This document shows, in pieces, positions 19,257 through 27,825 of a stretch of 64,000 nucleotides of DNA. The first letter of the stretch is position 1, and each line of letters begins with the position of its first letter. Source of the stretch: Priestia filamentosa (GTDB lineage: Bacteria > Bacillota > Bacilli > Bacillales > Bacillaceae_H); assembly GCF_900177535.1 (NCBI RefSeq), contig NZ_FXAJ01000007.1:164605-228604 (forward strand), given 5' to 3'. The translations under genes were made by a program, and so were the position numbers. The notes under the pieces are model-generated. The model did no database searches, was not told where the DNA came from, and saw only the letters and a list, made by a program, of their open reading frames with translations.

Positions 19257-19414
19257 CACCCCATTAACTTATTAAAGTGAAAAAGTTCACATTAATCCAC
19301 CCTTCCTTATTTGGAGAAGGTATTTTAATTCCTCTTTTACACTTTATGTTGTTATCTTAGTATTATTTACGATAAGGTTACGAAAAGGTTTCATTTTTTT
19401 AAAGAAAATTGTAA
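19257..19414. other. Upstream region of the SPFH operon
   Basis: No gene seen. It contains the inverted repeat GTGAA (19277-19281)/TTCAC (19286-19290) about 20 bases before the first ATG, which may be a regulatory site. Confidence 0.35.
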
Positions 19415-19446
19415 AAAAGCAAAGAAATGGAGATTTCTTTGCTTTT
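19415..19446 (-). terminator. Terminator of the DUF5082-like gene
   Basis: AAAAGCAAAGAAAT (19415-19428) pairs with ATTTCTTTGCTTTT (19433-19446), 14 bp, loop GGAG. Confidence 0.85.
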
Positions 19447-19527
19447 GGCTTACTGTATGAGTGTTTTTGAAGTATTTATATTGTAAAGATATTTTAGCTA
19501 GTTTATTTATTTCTCTAATTCTTTGTT

Positions 19528-19923
19528 TTATTTAACTATTTCATCTTGCGTTTGAACCCATGCTTTCTCCATATCCTTTGGTTCAGATTGAATTTCAACC
19601 TCAATCTGATTTATAAGGTCTGATTTCTTATCTTCTAAATAGCGTATACTCATATTAATTTGAAAGATTTGAGTTCCGACTGTTTCTACAAAAGAGCTCA
19701 TTAGGCTCTGACTTTTAGAAAACTCTTGAAGAAACTGTGCCCTTTTATTTCCTTGCCAATATGTTTCAGCTGTACCTGTTATAACAAGATTCTTAGTTAC
19801 ATTAAAAATAAGCCCAGAATCTTCTCTCAGCACGTGATATTCTCTTACACATCTATGTAATTCTTCAATTTGTTTATTTAGTTTATCTAGTTTCTCGTGC
19901 AATGCATCTAATGTTCGGCTCAT
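19528..19923 (-). CDS. WXG-like helical protein, probably DUF5082 (YwqH-like)
   Basis: 131 residues, almost wholly helical: a coiled coil (LDALHEKLDKLNKQIEELHRCVREY), a central YWQGNKR that looks like the WxG turn of ESX-type helical hairpins, and a second long helix (QIFQINMSIRYLEDKKSDLINQIE). DUF5082/YwqH and DUF5344/YwqI proteins usually sit just upstream of LXG polymorphic toxins as secretion partners for the type VII system. Here no toxin, immunity gene or T7SS gene is adjacent, so it is an orphan. The family call is from pattern only. Confidence 0.55.
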   Translation of the reverse strand: MSRTLDALHEKLDKLNKQIEELHRCVREYHVLREDSGLIFNVTKNLVITGTAETYWQGNKRAQFLQEFSKSQSLMSSFVETVGTQIFQINMSIRYLEDKKSDLINQIEVEIQSEPKDMEKAWVQTQDEIVK

Positions 19924-20260
19924 AAAAATCGTCCTCTGTTAAAAATTATAAAATTATAAAATTTATAACTTTTGAATTTTAACAAAGGAAAAGTCTATAT
20001 TCATGAGTATTTTCACCTGAAAAGGATAATAAAGTAGGCATAAAGATATGTATACTTATAACTTCAAGATTTTATAGCTTACTATTATATAAAAACAAAA
20101 CTTATAATAAATGTAACCCTTTTCTGTATCATCCCCCCTCTACTTCCATTAATCTACCAGTAAATAAACCGCGGTTCATGAGCCAATTCTCCTTAAAACC
20201 CTATCTTATTCAACTAAAGAGTAGAAAGATCGCAAGAATAAAGACCTTTCTTTTCAAATA
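19924..20260. other. AT-rich intergenic region
   Basis: 337 bases with no gene seen. Directly upstream of the DUF5082-like gene the sequence repeats ATTATAAA (19945-19975) and is very AT-rich, probably its promoter. A short palindrome AACCGCGGTT lies near 20168-20177. Confidence 0.3.
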
Positions 20261-20289
20261 AAAAAACTGCCGAATCCTCGGCAGTTTTT
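20261..20289 (-). terminator. Terminator of glsA
   Basis: AAAAAACTGCCGA (20261-20273), loop ATCC, TCGGCAGTTTTT (20278-20289). Confidence 0.92.
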
Positions 20290-21217
20290 AAAACATACTC
20301 AACGCATACTTTCTAGACATCATTTCTAACAACTTAATACCTGCTACACTGTTCCCTTTATCATCTAGTGCAGCACCGTAGATACCAATTCCACAGCGAT
20401 TAGGCACAGCTCCCATTACACCGCCTGATACGCCACTTTTGGCTGGAATGCCAACATCAATTGCAAATTCTCCAGAAGCATTATACATCCCGCACGTCAC
20501 CATAAATGTTTTACATATTCTTGCGATATTAGCTGGAATGATTTGCTTTCCTGTTCTTGGGTCTACACCGTTCATTGCAAACACGCAGCCAATTCTCGCT
20601 AAGTCTACAGAATCAACTTCAATTGCACACTGTTTTGTATATAGCTCCATTAACTCTTCAACATCTTCGTTAATGACGTCATGCTGTTTTAAGAAATAAC
20701 AAAGAGCTCTGTTTAATTCAGCTGTTTCAAATTCAGACTGAGCAATTTCTTTATTATACGTAATTGTAGGCTTGTCTGTAAGTTCTTTAACAAAGTCTAA
20801 AAGACGATTAAATCTTTCCTCTACGCTGCTTCCCATAAGCATATGTGTAACAGCTAAAGCTCCTGCGTTAATCATTGGGTTCAGAGGTTTAGAAGGTGAA
20901 ATCGTCTCTAATTTAATAACTGAATTAAACGGATCGCCCGTAGGCTCTTTTCCTACATAGTCAAATACGAAATCTTCTCCTCTATCCATTAACGCTAGTG
21001 CTAAACTAATGACCTTAGAGATACTTTGTAACGTCATCTTATGTTTAACATCTCCCGCTGCATAACAGTTACCATTTGGATAATAGACGGCAACAGCTAA
21101 TTTATCTGGATCTGCTTCTCTTAAAGCTGGTATGTATTGAGCAACTTGTCCTTCTTTTGTATAAATTCTAGCTTCATCAACTAGGTTTTTTAAGTCTTGA
21201 CTTGATTCACATTGCAT
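20288..21217 (-). CDS. glsA: Glutaminase (beta-lactamase-fold, GlsA)
   Basis: 309 residues. Hydrolyses glutamine to glutamate and ammonia. The serine nucleophile and general base are in S65-x-x-K68 (QSISKV); NAGAL and [12 protein letters not shown], conserved around the active site, are present. Length is normal for bacterial glutaminases. The ATG two codons upstream lies only two bases from GAGGAG, so ATG 21217 with eight-base spacing is preferred. Monocistronic, ending in its own terminator. In context it adds to the local set of glutamate-producing genes. No regulator or transporter adjoins it. Confidence 0.95.
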   Translation of the reverse strand: MQCESSQDLKNLVDEARIYTKEGQVAQYIPALREADPDKLAVAVYYPNGNCYAAGDVKHKMTLQSISKVISLALALMDRGEDFVFDYVGKEPTGDPFNSVIKLETISPSKPLNPMINAGALAVTHMLMGSSVEERFNRLLDFVKELTDKPTITYNKEIAQSEFETAELNRALCYFLKQHDVINEDVEELMELYTKQCAIEVDSVDLARIGCVFAMNGVDPRTGKQIIPANIARICKTFMVTCGMYNASGEFAIDVGIPAKSGVSGGVMGAVPNRCGIGIYGAALDDKGNSVAGIKLLEMMSRKYALSMF

Positions 21218-21415
21218 TAGCATAACTCCTCACCTACATTTCTCTCTTTAGGTTATCCCATTAGAGGTTGTTTATTAAATATACTTCTTTCATATCTGAG
21301 CTTTCAAATCTTGTTTTACATTGTTCCCAATCGTTTCTTTTCACCACGTTGTTTACATAGTAGAAAAATTTTTGAATATAAAGTTATAAAGACATTTTTA
21401 AGGTGGCGAAGAAAC

Positions 21416-23272
21416 GTGTGGACTAAACAAGCAAAACAGCATACAACTCATCTTATCAAGGAGCTCCGCGAACTTCAACAAGAGAATGGTTCATGGCTCT
21501 TTCCTTTTGAAACAGGCGTTATGGCTGATGCCTATATGATTTTAACCCTAAGAGCACTTGGAGCTGAAGAAGAGCCCTTGATTGCCAAACTTTCTAAGCG
21601 GATTCTTTCCCTTCAGCATAAAGACGGTACATGGCGACACTATGAAGACGAGCCACAAGGCAATTTGTCAGCAACCATTCAAGCATATACAGCTCTACTT
21701 GTAGCAGGAGCTTCTTCAAAAGAGGAAACGCATATGAAACGAGCAGAGCGCTTTATTCAGCAAAACGGCGGTGTGAAAAAAGCTCATTTTTTAACGAAAT
21801 GGATGCTTTGTGCAAACGGCTTATATCCATGGCCGCGCTTTTTTTATGTACCGATGACTATCATGAATATCCCCACGTCTTTTCCGCTTAATTTCTTTTC
21901 GTTAAGCACATATGCGCGTATTCATTTTGTACCAATGATGATTGCTGCTAACAAAAAGTTTTCCATCCCGAGTAATCATAGCATCTACTCTCTCTATGAA
22001 CGTGAAGGAGCTGAAGAAGAATGGAATGTTGAAGATGAACGCTTCATTATTAAAGATCTGTTTTTTTATTTAAAACGATTGCGCAACTTACCAAGTTACA
22101 TGCATCAAGCAGGCTATAAAAAGGCTGAATCGTATATGATTAGCCGAATTGAAGATGACGGCACCTTGTACAGCTATGCAACGGCTACATTTTTTATGAT
22201 TTATGGATTACTAGCATTAGGGTATGAAAAAAACTCTCCTCTTATTATCAATGCCATAAATGGTCTAAAAAAGCTCGTCACAACTGTTGACGGCATGAAT
22301 CATCTTGAAAATTCAACCTCAACTGTATGGGATACAGCATTGCTTTCTTATTCTCTGCAAGAAAGCGGTGTGAGTTATAAGGATCCAATGATAAAAAAAG
22401 CGAGTTTCTACCTATTAAATAACCAGCACAAAAAAGTAGCAGACTGGGCTGTTCACAATCCCCACATAGCGCCTGGAGGATGGGGATTTTCACATAACAA
22501 TACGATAAATCCCGATCTTGATGACACGTCTGCCGCCCTAAGAGCCATCACTGCTCCAAGCGTTCACGATACTCGGTATCTTAGCTCATGGAATAGAGGC
22601 GTTGATTGGCTTTTATCTATGCAAAATAGAGATGGAGGATGGGCGGCATTTGAAAAAAACGTTGATTTTCAGCTCCTAACTCATATTCCGTTAAAAAATG
22701 CAGAAGATGCTATTATTGATCCTTCAACAGCAGATTTAACAGGGCGAGTGCTTCAGTTTCTCGGAAAATTCGCTGGTTTAACAGAAAAACATCCAGCCGT
22801 AAAGCGAGCTGTGAAGTGGCTTTGTAATCAGCAAGAGAGAGATGGTTCATGGTATGGTCGCTGGGGAGTTTGCTATATTTACGGCACATGGGCAGCTTTA
22901 ACAGGGATGAGAGCTGTTGGGGTGCCACTTGATGACCCTCACATCCAAAAAGGCGTTCTCTTTCTTAAAAAACATCAGCGTCAAGATGGAGGATGGGGTG
23001 AATCTTGCCGAAGCTCTGAAGTCAAAAAATACGTACCTCTTTCATTTAGTACTCCTTCTCAAACATCATGGGCACTTGATGCTCTTTTAACATGTTTGCC
23101 AAAGGAACACGTCACAATTAAAAACGGAGTAAAATTTCTTTTAACCCCGCATATTCATAAAGCAAAAACATATCCAACGGGAATTGGCTTACCAGAGCAG
23201 TTTTATATTCGCTATCACAGCTATAACTATATCTTTCCTCTTCTTGCTCTTAGTCACTATTGCCAAGCGTAA
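21416..23272 (+). CDS. shc: Squalene-hopene/sporulenol cyclase
   Basis: 618 residues, a terpene cyclase of the prenyltransferase-like alpha/alpha-barrel fold. QW repeats recur (LQQENGSWLFPFE, LQHKDGTWRHY, MQNRDGGWAAFE, QQERDGSWYGRWG, HQRQDGGWGESC) and the protonating motif is DLDDTSA. In B. subtilis the relative SqhC makes sporulenol from tetraprenyl-beta-curcumene in spores, whereas true hopanoid makers use squalene; sequence alone does not separate these. GTG 21416, with AAGGTGG nine bases upstream, replaces a longer reading from 21311 whose first 35 residues look non-coding. Monocistronic. Confidence 0.92.
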   Translation: MWTKQAKQHTTHLIKELRELQQENGSWLFPFETGVMADAYMILTLRALGAEEEPLIAKLSKRILSLQHKDGTWRHYEDEPQGNLSATIQAYTALLVAGASSKEETHMKRAERFIQQNGGVKKAHFLTKWMLCANGLYPWPRFFYVPMTIMNIPTSFPLNFFSLSTYARIHFVPMMIAANKKFSIPSNHSIYSLYEREGAEEEWNVEDERFIIKDLFFYLKRLRNLPSYMHQAGYKKAESYMISRIEDDGTLYSYATATFFMIYGLLALGYEKNSPLIINAINGLKKLVTTVDGMNHLENSTSTVWDTALLSYSLQESGVSYKDPMIKKASFYLLNNQHKKVADWAVHNPHIAPGGWGFSHNNTINPDLDDTSAALRAITAPSVHDTRYLSSWNRGVDWLLSMQNRDGGWAAFEKNVDFQLLTHIPLKNAEDAIIDPSTADLTGRVLQFLGKFAGLTEKHPAVKRAVKWLCNQQERDGSWYGRWGVCYIYGTWAALTGMRAVGVPLDDPHIQKGVLFLKKHQRQDGGWGESCRSSEVKKYVPLSFSTPSQTSWALDALLTCLPKEHVTIKNGVKFLLTPHIHKAKTYPTGIGLPEQFYIRYHSYNYIFPLLALSHYCQA

Positions 23273-23286
23273 AACGCTTGGCTTTT
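23262..23286 (+). terminator. Terminator of the cyclase gene
   Basis: GCCAAGCGT-AAA-ACGCTTGGC followed by TTTT; it contains the stop codon. Confidence 0.8.
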
Positions 23287-23298
23287 CTGTAAAAAGAA

Positions 23299-23322
23299 AA
23301 GAATAAGCAATTGCTTATTCTT
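23299..23322 (-). terminator. Perfect palindrome ending the DUF6501 gene
   Basis: 12-bp arms AAGAATAAGCAA and TTGCTTATTCTT, followed by a T-rich run on minus; it overlaps the last codons of the gene. Confidence 0.65.
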
Positions 23323-23515
23323 CGAAATATTCCTTATAATAGCCGCCAACTTTTCCTGTGTTGTCAACAACGAAATAAAACTCTTCTGTTTCGTTTTTGA
23401 CTTCATATGTTTTATTTACGCTTAGTACGTTTTCAACCATATATTTACTTGCATTTGTATGCACACATTTAATTTCTTTAATTGTTGGACGATCTTTCCA
23501 GTTTTGATGAATCAT
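23315..23515 (-). CDS. DUF6501 small protein
   Basis: 66 residues, soluble. It reads MIHQNWKDRPTIKEIKCVHT and later NETEEFYFVVDNTGKVGGYY, a pattern I recognise from the DUF6501 family of Bacillus proteins of about 65-70 residues, with alternating beta-strand character (possibly an SH3-like barrel). No function is known. AAGGAG lies seven or so bases before the ATG. Monocistronic; convergent with the cyclase gene. Its conservation in the genus, by memory, suggests a real housekeeping role. Confidence 0.75.
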   Translation of the reverse strand: MIHQNWKDRPTIKEIKCVHTNASKYMVENVLSVNKTYEVKNETEEFYFVVDNTGKVGGYYKEYFEE

Positions 23516-23579
23516 GAACGTACACTCCTTTAAGTTTGTCCGTTCTATTGTACCGAATTCTTACTCTAAAAAAAAGAGG

Positions 23580-24320
23580 CTAACATCTTTCACTAATAAA
23601 CTTTACGATTTTTTCACATAAAAAGCCTTGATCATGATCAAGTGTTGCAACATGAAAGCTATTTGATAGCGTTATCATTTCTTTTTGCTCGCTTTCAACA
23701 TTGCTGAAAACATATTGGCTATTATGGGGTGGAACAACATTGTCCGTTTTAGAAGAAAGCAAAAGAAGCGGTGATGTCACTTCGTGAAGATTGTTCTTCA
23801 CTTTCTCCATTAATGCAGTGAGCTCTCTTATTGACGCAACAGGTGTTTTTTCATAAGCAAGTTCGTGTACGCCTTCTTTCTTAATATCAGAGCCGATTCC
23901 GGTTAAAAAGCGAGCTTCTGTCTCGCTCTGCTGTTTTAAATGAGGCATATCAATAGCCGGATTAATCGGAATAATGCCTGCGATATTTTGGTATTGAGCA
24001 CCTAAATGAAGGGCTAGCGTTCCACCCATCGAAAGGCCTGTTACAAATATACGTTCACATGCTTCAGTTAGTTTTTCATATCCTTCTTGAGCAGAGGAAA
24101 GCCAGTCCTCTTTCGTGCTTTTTTCCATATCTTCATGATGCGTCCCATGCCCTTTAAGGCGTGGGGCATATACAGTGTATCCTTTATCTTTTAGCACAGT
24201 ATATACAGGTTTCACGCTTTGCGTTGTACCTGTAAACCCATGGAGCACTAATACCCCTATTTCACTACCTTGATGATAAAGCTCTTCAGCGTTCTGAACA
24301 ACCGCATACTTTTCATCCAT
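23580..24320 (-). CDS. Carboxylesterase / monoacylglycerol-lipase-like alpha/beta hydrolase
   Basis: 246 residues, alpha/beta hydrolase of the Est30/YvaK type. The oxyanion region is HGF (27-29), the nucleophile elbow is G95-L-S97-M-G99, the acid is D193 (SSKTDNVVPP) and the base is H223 (SFHVATLD). The family hydrolyses short-chain esters or monoacylglycerols in the cytoplasm. No signal peptide. Its length equals the thermophilic Bacillus esterases. In B. subtilis yvaK sits near rnr/smpB, but that context is absent here. Activity class is well supported; physiological substrate unknown. Confidence 0.9.
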   Translation of the reverse strand: MDEKYAVVQNAEELYHQGSEIGVLVLHGFTGTTQSVKPVYTVLKDKGYTVYAPRLKGHGTHHEDMEKSTKEDWLSSAQEGYEKLTEACERIFVTGLSMGGTLALHLGAQYQNIAGIIPINPAIDMPHLKQQSETEARFLTGIGSDIKKEGVHELAYEKTPVASIRELTALMEKVKNNLHEVTSPLLLLSSKTDNVVPPHNSQYVFSNVESEQKEMITLSNSFHVATLDHDQGFLCEKIVKFISERC

Positions 24321-24400
24321 CCCTTGTCACCCTTTGTACTCTTTTTTTCTATCGTACCATGTGACAGAATATTAAAACAAATTAAAACATCCTCTTATAC

Positions 24401-24436
24401 AAAAAAAAAGCTTAGCTATCCGCTAAGCTTTTTTAT
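24401..24436 (-). terminator. Terminator of the cap operon
   Basis: A run of A, then AGCTTAGC (24409-24416), loop TATCC, GCTAAGCTT (24422-24430) and T6. On minus it begins right after the capE stop codon, marking the operon end. Confidence 0.9.
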
Positions 24437-24580
24437 TTATTTAGCAAGTTGAACGTCAATCTGTTCTTGTTCTTGCGGTGTTAATGTTTCTGTATGTTTA
24501 AACTCTCCAAGTGTGAATAAAAGTCCAGCAACAATAGCGATCGGCAGTACAATACCAAATGTTCTTTTTAAAATAGTCAT
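24437..24580 (-). CDS. capE: CapE/PgsE, small subunit of poly-gamma-glutamate synthesis
   Basis: 47 residues: one membrane helix (FGIVLPIAIVAGLLFTLGEF) and a short polar tail (ETLTPQEQEQIDVQLAK), the layout of CapE/PgsE, whose tail in B. subtilis likewise has LT-x-QE-x-x-x-ID. CapE is the fourth protein needed for polymer synthesis in B. anthracis and may help CapA in export. AAAGGAGAG precedes ATG 24580; the gene follows capD by 24 bases and ends the operon. Position as the last gene, after capD, is exactly that of the capBCADE operon. Confidence 0.85.
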   Translation of the reverse strand: MTILKRTFGIVLPIAIVAGLLFTLGEFKHTETLTPQEQEQIDVQLAK

Positions 24581-24604
24581 GATTTTCTCTCCTTTTATTA
24601 CCCT

Positions 24605-26158
24605 TTATTTTTTAGCCCAATTCCCACCTCGACGTGCATCAGCTTCTCCTATTATATGACCGTCTTCATCTTTCTGAAGAACTTGCACACTGCCAAAGTG
24701 CATTGGGTTATCACTTTTTCCAAGCTTATATCCATAAGATTTTAGAGCGGCGCTTTCTTTTTTCGTTAGAGAATCTTCTTCTTCAAGAGTGATAGAATCA
24801 AAGGCGAATCGTTTATGTTTTACAGCATCGCTCCACGACTTTCCTTCTCTCATATGATAATAGAGTACTTGAGCAACCATTTGCGGAATTCGATCTCCAC
24901 CAGGTGAACCAATTCCAATTGTCCCCTCTTCTGTCTTCACAACTGTTGGGGCCATAAATGTTCTTGGTCTTTTTCCTGATTCAATACGATTTACTCCATC
25001 ACCAAAGTTTTGAAGCTGGTTGTTTAGGAAAAAGCCGTTTGTGTAATCCCCAGAACCAAAAAAGTCGCTTAGCGTATTTGTTGTTGAAACAACGGTACCC
25101 TCTTTGTCCATTACAACAAAATGCGTGGTGCTTTCATGCTCTTTATCAACCTCATACTGTTCTCCCGCATTAGTTGAGTTAAGCTGTTGGTTTAAGAGAT
25201 TCACATATTGAGAGCTTGTCCAATCCTGTGCATATTGATTTTCAAACTCAGGATCTGCAAGCTTTTCAATTCGGTCCTTGTATGCTGCCTTTGTAATCTG
25301 TCCCATATAGTGAGTAAACAAGCTATCACTTTTAATAGAAGAAAGGTTTGCATCATCCATCATCATGAGCATTTGAATAAGTGTTGTTCCTGAAAATGGA
25401 GGTGGTGCTGAAATCACTGTGCTTTCCCCATATTTCCCTACAACAGGATCTCGCTCTTTCACCTCATAATCTTGTAAATCGTTTGTTGAAATATGCCCCT
25501 CTTCTTCAATGTCCTCTGCAATAGAACCTTTATAAAAAGCTGAAGCTCCTTCATCTCGAATTTTTTCGAGCGTTTCAGCAAGTTCAGGCTGCTTAAGTAC
25601 GTCTCCTTGCTTTAAAGGATCTCCGTCAGGATAAAACGCTTCTCTGTTATCCAACTTTTTTTCATGCTCTTGAATTGCAAAGGAGAGCGGTTCATTTATC
25701 TTAAACCCTTCTTTTGCATAGTGAATAGCAGGATTTAAAAGCTCGTTCATATTTAGTGAACCGTATTTATCATGAGCGTATGCCATACCTGCTACAAACC
25801 CAGGTACTCCTGAGTTTCCTTCACGCTCTCCATCAATCTTTTGTGGAGCTTCTTCACGGTAGTCAAGAAACGTTGCTTTTTTGTCAGGAGGAGAAATGAG
25901 CATCCCACCGCCGCCGCCTATTCCAGATCCGTATGGTTCTACAACGTTTAGAGTGTATGAAATCGCAATGGCTGCGTCAACTGCGTTTCCTCCATTCTCA
26001 AGCACATTCATGCCAACTTTCGTAGCAATCGGATTTGAGCTGCTCACGCCATAATCCTGTGCACCAATGGTTCTTTTCCATAACGTTTGACCAGCTAAAA
26101 ATAGTGAAGATACGAGAACGATAGCAATGACGATTTTTAGAATGTTTTTCTTACTCAT
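24605..26158 (-). CDS. capD: CapD, gamma-glutamyltransferase-family capsule depolymerase/transpeptidase
   Basis: 517 residues, an Ntn-hydrolase of the gamma-glutamyltranspeptidase family. An N-terminal signal/anchor (IVIAIVLVSSLFLAGQTLW) places it outside the membrane. Autocleavage should occur before T344 in HEST-THFVVMD, giving two subunits with Thr as nucleophile; the oxyanion GSPGGDRIP loop is near residue 425. In B. anthracis CapD cleaves poly-gamma-D-glutamate and joins it to peptidoglycan, making an anchored capsule. Its place inside the cap operon and its 517-residue length (near CapD rather than Ggt at about 580) support CapD over general Ggt. Confidence 0.9.
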   Translation of the reverse strand: MSKKNILKIVIAIVLVSSLFLAGQTLWKRTIGAQDYGVSSSNPIATKVGMNVLENGGNAVDAAIAISYTLNVVEPYGSGIGGGGGMLISPPDKKATFLDYREEAPQKIDGEREGNSGVPGFVAGMAYAHDKYGSLNMNELLNPAIHYAKEGFKINEPLSFAIQEHEKKLDNREAFYPDGDPLKQGDVLKQPELAETLEKIRDEGASAFYKGSIAEDIEEEGHISTNDLQDYEVKERDPVVGKYGESTVISAPPPFSGTTLIQMLMMMDDANLSSIKSDSLFTHYMGQITKAAYKDRIEKLADPEFENQYAQDWTSSQYVNLLNQQLNSTNAGEQYEVDKEHESTTHFVVMDKEGTVVSTTNTLSDFFGSGDYTNGFFLNNQLQNFGDGVNRIESGKRPRTFMAPTVVKTEEGTIGIGSPGGDRIPQMVAQVLYYHMREGKSWSDAVKHKRFAFDSITLEEEDSLTKKESAALKSYGYKLGKSDNPMHFGSVQVLQKDEDGHIIGEADARRGGNWAKK

Positions 26159-26173
26159 ATCTCCCCTCCTAAC

Positions 26174-27346
26174 CTAGTTTTTATCGATGACTTTGTTGTG
26201 ATTTAAGAATATGCGAATTTTATCGTCTTTCTGTTCCCAAAGAACTCCTTTAGATACGCCTTTTGTTAAGCTGTTGAAAATTTGTTTCTTATACCACCAA
26301 TTGTCAACAGGACGCGGACTTCCTTCTTCAATTCGAAGTGGGACAACATCTACGTACGCTGTTCCATCTTCTTTTAGTTTATATTGCGCAAGAGCGGTAT
26401 TTTTTGTATTTGACCAGCCTTGATCAGATACAAAGTTACCTAAGCTATAAAAGATCACGCTGTCTTTGTAAACATCAAAGGAAGATAAAACGTGTGGATG
26501 ATGACCTGCAATCATATCTGCTCCTGCATCAACCATTGCTTTTGCTAAAGCTTCTTGACGTGGACTTGGCTCCATGTCATATTCTTGCCCCCAATGAACA
26601 TTCACAACAACAAGGTCTGCGTTCCCTTGTTTCGGATCTTTTGCTTTTTCAATTTCGTTAAACAGTACATCTGGATCAGTGTAGACAACACCTGCTTTAT
26701 TTTTCTTCGCTTCTGTGCCTTCCGAACGGACATCTGTGAAGCCAAGTGTTGCAACTTTTAATCCATTTACATCTTGATATGACACTTTTTTAGCACTGCT
26801 CGCATTTACACCGGCGCCAACGCTATCAATGCCTTCTTCCTGAAGCGATGCTAGCGTATCTTTTAACCCTTTTTCCCCATAGTTCATCGCGTTGTTGTTT
26901 GCTAAGTTCAACACGCTAAATCCCGCATTCTTTATCGATTTTAAAGAACGCTTGTCAGTTGAAAGCAGAAGATCTTTATCAAGTGGTTCATACTGACTTT
27001 CATCTTTTGTTAGAATAGGAACATCTAAGTTTCCTGTCATATAATCAGAGTCTTTTAAATAAGGCTGCACGTGCTCAAATAAATAATCTGCCCCGTGCTT
27101 ATCCATGATATTTTCTGTGAAGCGCCCAAGCATTAAGTCTCCAACTAAGGTCATTTTTGCTTTATATTGTGCTTGTTCAGCAACTGCTTTTGTATCTTCT
27201 GTACGTGTTAACCATGCTGACAAAACAAGTGCAATGATAATAAGCGGTGTTAAAATAGCCACATACTTACCGTTTTTTGGTTTTGTTTTTTTAATAAAAA
27301 TTAGAATTTTTTCTTGGAAATTTAGCTTTTTTATTTTTTTATCCAT
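26174..27346 (-). CDS. capA: CapA/PgsA, poly-gamma-glutamate synthesis protein
   Basis: 390 residues: cytoplasmic N-terminus, one membrane helix (YVAILTPLIIIALVLSAWL, about 28-46) and a large outer domain of the PGA_cap metallophosphatase-like fold, with LVGDLMLGR, NLANNNAMNYGEKGL, VVNVHWGQEY and MIAGHHPHVL as conserved blocks. It is required for polymer transport or elongation by the membrane complex with CapB and CapC. A ribosome site AAGGTG lies about ten bases before ATG 27346; it follows capC by 14 bases. Confidence 0.94.
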   Translation of the reverse strand: MDKKIKKLNFQEKILIFIKKTKPKNGKYVAILTPLIIIALVLSAWLTRTEDTKAVAEQAQYKAKMTLVGDLMLGRFTENIMDKHGADYLFEHVQPYLKDSDYMTGNLDVPILTKDESQYEPLDKDLLLSTDKRSLKSIKNAGFSVLNLANNNAMNYGEKGLKDTLASLQEEGIDSVGAGVNASSAKKVSYQDVNGLKVATLGFTDVRSEGTEAKKNKAGVVYTDPDVLFNEIEKAKDPKQGNADLVVVNVHWGQEYDMEPSPRQEALAKAMVDAGADMIAGHHPHVLSSFDVYKDSVIFYSLGNFVSDQGWSNTKNTALAQYKLKEDGTAYVDVVPLRIEEGSPRPVDNWWYKKQIFNSLTKGVSKGVLWEQKDDKIRIFLNHNKVIDKN

Positions 27347-27360
27347 TTGGGATCAACACC

Positions 27361-27810
27361 TTAAATAAAGTAGTACAAGTTCATAATTCCAAACGTTAGG
27401 CCGCTTAAAAGGAGCGTACTTCCAACTGTAAACGGAATGCCTTGTTTTTGGATTGTGTTCGCGATAAGACCAGGTACGATAATTCCAATTCCGCGGAATT
27501 CTTGAATCTCAAATGGCATAACAGGATAAAAGTAGTCAAAAACAAGCTTTAAACAAATACCAACGATAAGCATTGCAGCAAATTTACGCTTCCCATAAAG
27601 AATCGCAAATCGCCCAATTCCATACATTACAATCACATATGTTAAAATACTAATAAATAAAACAACTAATATAAAAACTGGTTGGTCAAATACAAGAGCT
27701 AAATACCCCGGTACAACAAGACCTGCTGGAATAATTCCCGTTTTTTCTGCGAAAAGTAGACTGAGCGTAACGCCAAGTACTAATGCAATATATAAATCTG
27801 CACCAAACAT
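27361..27810 (-). CDS. capC: CapC/PgsC, membrane subunit of poly-gamma-glutamate synthase
   Basis: 149 residues, about five hydrophobic helices. The sequence MFGADLYIALVLGVTLSLLF and PAGLVVPGYLAL match CapC/PgsC, and the 149-residue length is exactly the family's. It forms the membrane-embedded core of the synthase with CapB. Spacing to capB is 15 bases. No unusual feature. Confidence 0.95.
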   Translation of the reverse strand: MFGADLYIALVLGVTLSLLFAEKTGIIPAGLVVPGYLALVFDQPVFILVVLFISILTYVIVMYGIGRFAILYGKRKFAAMLIVGICLKLVFDYFYPVMPFEIQEFRGIGIIVPGLIANTIQKQGIPFTVGSTLLLSGLTFGIMNLYYFI

Positions 27811-27825
27811 CTTTTTCCTCCTAAA

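Noticed and set aside
20288..21223. Starting glutaminase at the first ATG (21223)
   Set aside because: Only two bases separate it from GAGGAG; ATG 21217 is correctly spaced.
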